From Rhodococcus sp. IITR03 (lineage in GTDB: Bacteria; Actinomycetota; Actinomycetes; Mycobacteriales; Mycobacteriaceae): 17,983 bases of DNA. Under the pieces are notes generated by a model. The model saw only the letters and a program-made list of their open reading frames with translations, searched no databases and was not told the origin of the DNA. The translations under genes were made by a program, and so were the position numbers. The first letter of the stretch is position 1. Every line of letters begins with the position of its first letter. Location: NCBI GenBank assembly GCA_001017865.1, contig LATQ01000091.1, forward strand, positions 1 to 17,983, given 5' to 3'. Shown piece after piece: positions 15,046 through 17,983 of the stretch.

Positions 15046-15599
15046 ATGGGCATCGAGGAGAAGGTCCCCAGCGGTTTCCTGCTCAGTACCGTCGAGACCC
15101 TCGCCGGTTTCGCACGGAAGGGCTCGTTGTGGCCGGCGTCCTTCGGGCTCGCGTGCTGCGCCATCGAGATGATGGCAACCGCCGGCGGCCGCTACGACAT
15201 CGCTCGCTTCGGCATGGAGCCTTCCGGGCCTCGCCGCGACAGGCCGACGTGATGATCGTCGCCGGCCGCGTCAGCCAGAAGATGGCCCCCGCACTGCGCC
15301 GCGTCTACGACCAGATGGTCGAACCGAAGTGGGTGCTGGCGATGGGCGTGTGCGCCTCGTCGGGCGGGATGTTCAACAACTACGCGATCGTCCAGGGGGT
15401 CGACCACGTCGTCCCCGTCGACATCTACCTCCCGGGCTGCCCGCCCCGGCCCGAGATGCTCCTGCACGCCATCCTCGCCCTGCACGAGAAGATCGCGCAG
15501 ATGCCCCTGGGTGTGAACCGGGTCGAGGCGATCCGCGCCGCCGAGGAAGCAGCCCTGGCCCAACGCCCCCTCATCGAACTGACGGTGCCGCCGCGATGA
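15046..15599 (+). CDS. nuoB: NADH-quinone oxidoreductase subunit B (one frameshift)
   Basis: NuoB carries the terminal 4Fe-4S cluster N2, which passes electrons to quinone. The cluster ligands are visible: C37 and C38 ([11 protein letters not shown]), C103 (GVCASSGG) and C132 ([10 protein letters not shown]). Other family blocks are [16 protein letters not shown] and EPKWVLAMG. One base is missing near 15220; adding it restores [15 protein letters not shown] and gives 184 residues, the M. tuberculosis length. The start ATG 15046 has GGGGGAGGTGAGG just upstream and matches where family homology begins. The stop overlaps nuoC as ATGA. Confidence 0.96.
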
Positions 15600-16310
15600 C
15601 CGATCTCGAACGGACAGGATCCGACCACGACGACCGCGCCGACGAGGTGATCGCTGTGCGGCGCGGCATGTTCGGTGTGCGCGGATCCGGCGACACGAGC
15701 GGCTACGGCCGTCTCGTGCGCCGGGTGACGCTGCCCGGCAGCACCGAACGTCCCTACGGGGGTACCTCGACGACCTCGTCGACACGCTCGAGGACGTCCT
15801 CGACGAGCGGTCCGGCGACACCGGGACGGGCTACGCGCAGGCGGTCGAGAAGGTCGTCGTGCACCGGCACCAGCTGACCGTCTTCGTCCGCCGCGAACAT
15901 CTGCCGCTCGTGGCCCGCACCCTGCGCGACCATGCGGACCTCCGATTCGAGCTGTGCCTCGGGGTCAGCGGGGTGCACTATCCGCAGGAGACGGGCCGCG
16001 AACTGCACGCGGTGTATCCGCTCGTCTCGATCACCCACAACCGCCGGATGCGGCTCGAGGTGGCGATCCCCGACAGCGACCCGCACGTCCCGTCGCTCTA
16101 CCGCATCTACCCGACGAACGACTGGCACGAGCGCGAGACCTACGACTTCTTCGGGATCGTCTTCGACGGGCACCCCGCGCTCACCCGCATCGAGATGCCC
16201 GACGACTGGCGCGGACATCCCCAACGCAAGGACTACCCTCTCGGCGGAATCCCGGTGGAGTACAAGGCGCCCGGATCCCACCACCCGACGAACGGAGGGC
16301 GTACACGTGA
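15596..16310 (+). CDS. nuoC: NADH-quinone oxidoreductase subunit C (two frameshifts)
   Basis: NuoC is a peripheral-arm subunit of complex I that packs against NuoD at the quinone-site module. The 30-kDa-subunit signature is present: [18 protein letters not shown], then [23 protein letters not shown]. The N-terminal 50 residues are actinobacterial-type ([19 protein letters not shown]). Two bases are missing. One is in the G run 15758-15762 and restores [15 protein letters not shown]. The other is near 16266 and restores [17 protein letters not shown]. Without the second repair the ORF appears to run on into nuoD. The corrected protein is 238 residues and stops at 16308-16310, overlapping the nuoD GTG. 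Its ATG overlaps the nuoB stop. Confidence 0.95.
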
Positions 16311-17609
16311 CGAGCGAACCCGCGACCGAGACCGTCTTCGACGCCGTCGGACGCGACTGGGACGACATCACCGCTGCCGTACGCGACAGCGGTGAGGACC
16401 ACATCGTCGTCAACATGGGACCCCAGCACCCGTCCACCCACGGAGTACTGCGCCTGATCCTCGAGATCGACGGCGAGACCGTCACCGAGGCCCGCTGCGG
16501 AATCGGCTATCTCCACACCGGAATCGAGAAGAACCTCGAATTCCGCAACTGGACCCAGGGCGTCACCTTCGTCACCCGCATGGACTACCTCGCCCCGTTC
16601 CACAACGAGACGGCCTACTGCCTCGGCGTCGAGAAACTGCTCGGCATCGAGGATCTCGTCCCCGACCGCGCGCAGGTCGTGCGGGTGATGCTCATGGAAC
16701 TCAACCGCATCTCCTCACACCTGGTGGCGCTGGCCACCGGCGGCATGGAACTCGGTGCGACCACGCCCATGCTGTTCGGCTTCCGCGAACGCGAACTGAT
16801 CCTCGACGTCTTCGAGACGATCACCGGACTGCGGATGAACCACTCCTACATCCGGCCCGGCGGACTGTCCCAGGACCTGCCCGACGAGGCCGTGCCGATG
16901 ATCCGCGACCTGCTCGCCCTGCTGCCCGGCCGCCTCGCCGACCTCGAAGCCCTGTTCACCGACAACCCCATCTTCATCTCGCGTACCCGCGACATCGGCT
17001 GCCTCGATCTCACCGGTTGCATGGCCCTCGGCGTCACCGGACCGATCCTGCGATCCACCGGCCTGCCCTACGACCTGCGTCGCGCCGAACCCTACTGTGG
17101 CTACGAGACCTACGAGTTCGACGTCGTCACCGCCGAGGGATCCGACTGCTACGCCCGCTATCTCGTCCGGATCGGGGAAATGCGCGAATCGTTGAAGATC
17201 GTCGAACAGTGCCTCGACCGGCTCCGTCCCGGACCGGTGATGGTGCAGGACGGCAAGATCGCCTGGCCGTCGAAACTGCAGCTCGGACCGGACGGACTCG
17301 GCAACTCGCCCGACCACATCCGTCACATCATGGCGAGTCGATGGAGGGCCTGATCCACCACTTCAAGCTCGTCACCGAGGCATCCGCGTCCCGGCGGGAC
17401 AGGTCTACATCGGCGTCGAATCGCCACGCGGCGAACTCGGCGTCCACATGGTCAGCGACGGCGGCACACGCCCCTACCGCGTGCACTACCGCGACCCGTC
17501 GTTCACGAATCTGCAGGCCGTCGCGGCGATGTGCGAAGGCGGCATGGTCTCCGACGTGATCGCCGCCGTCGCCAGCATCGACCCGGTGATGGGGGGAGTG
17601 GACCGATGA
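16307..17609 (+). CDS. nuoD: NADH-quinone oxidoreductase subunit D (two frameshifts)
   Basis: NuoD (49-kDa subunit) forms most of the quinone-binding pocket of complex I. Its N-terminal motif [15 protein letters not shown] is at about 36-50, followed by [20 protein letters not shown], the family block [11 protein letters not shown], and NHSYIRPGG. Two bases are missing near the 3' end: in the GG at 17332-17333 (restores [15 protein letters not shown]) and in the GG at 17379-17380 (restores [16 protein letters not shown]). The corrected length is 434. The GTG start overlaps the nuoC stop as GTGA, and the TGA at 17607-17609 overlaps nuoE as ATGA. Read uncorrected, the protein would end early at 17353. 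Confidence 0.96.
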
Positions 17610-17983
17610 GCACCGAATTCGTGCGCGCCGCGGGTGCGGAGACCACCGGCACCGCGGCCACGAGCGAGACCACCGCCGCCGTGCCGATGACCGAACCGGC
17701 CGGACGCGAACCCGTCCTCGTCCCGCTCGGGCCGCGACCCGACGAGGACACCTCTCTCACCCCACCCGACGCACCGCGCCGCTATCCCGACGACGTGCGT
17801 GCCCGCCTCGACGCCGACGCCGACCGGATCGTCGCGCGCTACCCGCAGCCCGATCGGCGCTGCTGCCGCTGCTGCACCTCGTGCAGGGGGAGGACGGGTA
17901 CATCACGCCGGCCGGCATCGAGTTCTGCGCCCGGCGGCTCGGACTCACCGGCGCCGAGGTCGCCGCCGTCCTCGACTTCTACA
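17606..17983 (+). CDS. nuoE: NADH-quinone oxidoreductase subunit E (3' partial, one frameshift)
   Basis: NuoE (24-kDa subunit) carries the 2Fe-2S cluster N1a in the NADH-dehydrogenase module; the cluster cysteines lie beyond the window edge. What is present is the N-terminal helical domain, with [21 protein letters not shown] and [21 protein letters not shown] base is missing in the C run 17849-17851; adding it restores [16 protein letters not shown] 17606 overlaps the nuoD stop as ATGA. M. tuberculosis NuoE begins at a point matching MTEPAG here (ATG 17687), so the first 27 Thr/Ala-rich residues may be an extension or untranslated. Confidence 0.9.
   Translation, partial: MSTEFVRAAGAETTGTAATSETTAAVPMTEPAGREPVLVPLGPRPDEDTSLTPPDAPRRYPDDVRARLDADADRIVARYPQPDRRCCRCCTSCRGRTGTSRRPASSSAPGGSDSPAPRSPPSSTST

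Noticed and set aside
1..17983. Calling trpC, trpA, lgt, metI, nuoB-E and others pseudogenes, or programmed frameshifting
   Set aside because: Breaks occur in essential genes, are single bases in G/C runs, and share no slippery heptamer or downstream structure; sequencing error explains them better.
1..17983. CRISPR arrays, rRNA, tRNA and insertion sequences
   Set aside because: Looked for in the gaps; none seen. The only tandem repeats are coding ones in the TM2 gene.

Overview
The window is high-GC actinobacterial DNA, most likely from Rhodococcus or a close mycolic-acid relative. This rests on protein-level resemblance and on gene order. The block trpC-trpB-trpA-lgt-membrane protein-pyk-tesB matches the M. 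tuberculosis Rv1611-Rv1618 order. The right end (receiver-like protein, then nuoA-B-C-D-E) matches the Rv3143 / Rv3145-onward nuo locus. Several genes appear to start without a leader, with a TANNNT -10 box 6-7 bases before GTG or ATG, as is common in this group.

Layout. Bases 1-2845 carry the tryptophan genes; trpC is cut by the window edge, and a short Trp-Trp leader chain lies between trpC and trpB. Bases 2842-4754 carry lgt and a TM2-domain membrane protein. Bases 4846-7148 carry pyruvate kinase and acyl-CoA thioesterase II. Bases 7115-8223 (minus strand) are a DJ-1/PfpI protein and a MarR regulator, driven by a promoter buried in an inverted-repeat operator. Bases 8287-12194 form a likely sulfur or methionine unit: promoter, Cys-rich leader peptide, isopenicillin-N-synthase-like oxygenase, and metQ-metN-metI. 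Bases 12231-13260 (minus strand) encode an iron-siderophore binding lipoprotein with an IdeR/DtxR-type iron box. A small two-helix membrane protein follows at 13557-13844. A receiver-like protein and the start of the complex I operon fill 13931-17983; nuoE runs off the end.

How the genes work together. Three themes are visible: amino-acid supply (Trp synthesis, Met-type import), central and respiratory metabolism (pyruvate kinase, thioesterase, complex I), and small regulated import or stress units. Stop/start overlaps (ATGA, GTGA, TGATG) tie trpB-trpA, trpA-lgt, pyk-tesB, pfpI-marR, metQ-metN and nuoB-C-D-E into translationally coupled runs.

Main caution. Sixteen of the 21 main protein genes carry at least one single-base frameshift, about 29 sites in all. 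Most are one missing G or C in a short G/C run, and they hit essential genes such as trpA, lgt and nuoB-E. After correction nearly all proteins reach their normal family length, so these are almost certainly sequencing or assembly errors rather than pseudogenes. Frameshifted genes are listed below as one CDS each, with indel positions in the evidence. Fine claims about tiny ORFs and spacing should be read with this error rate in mind.
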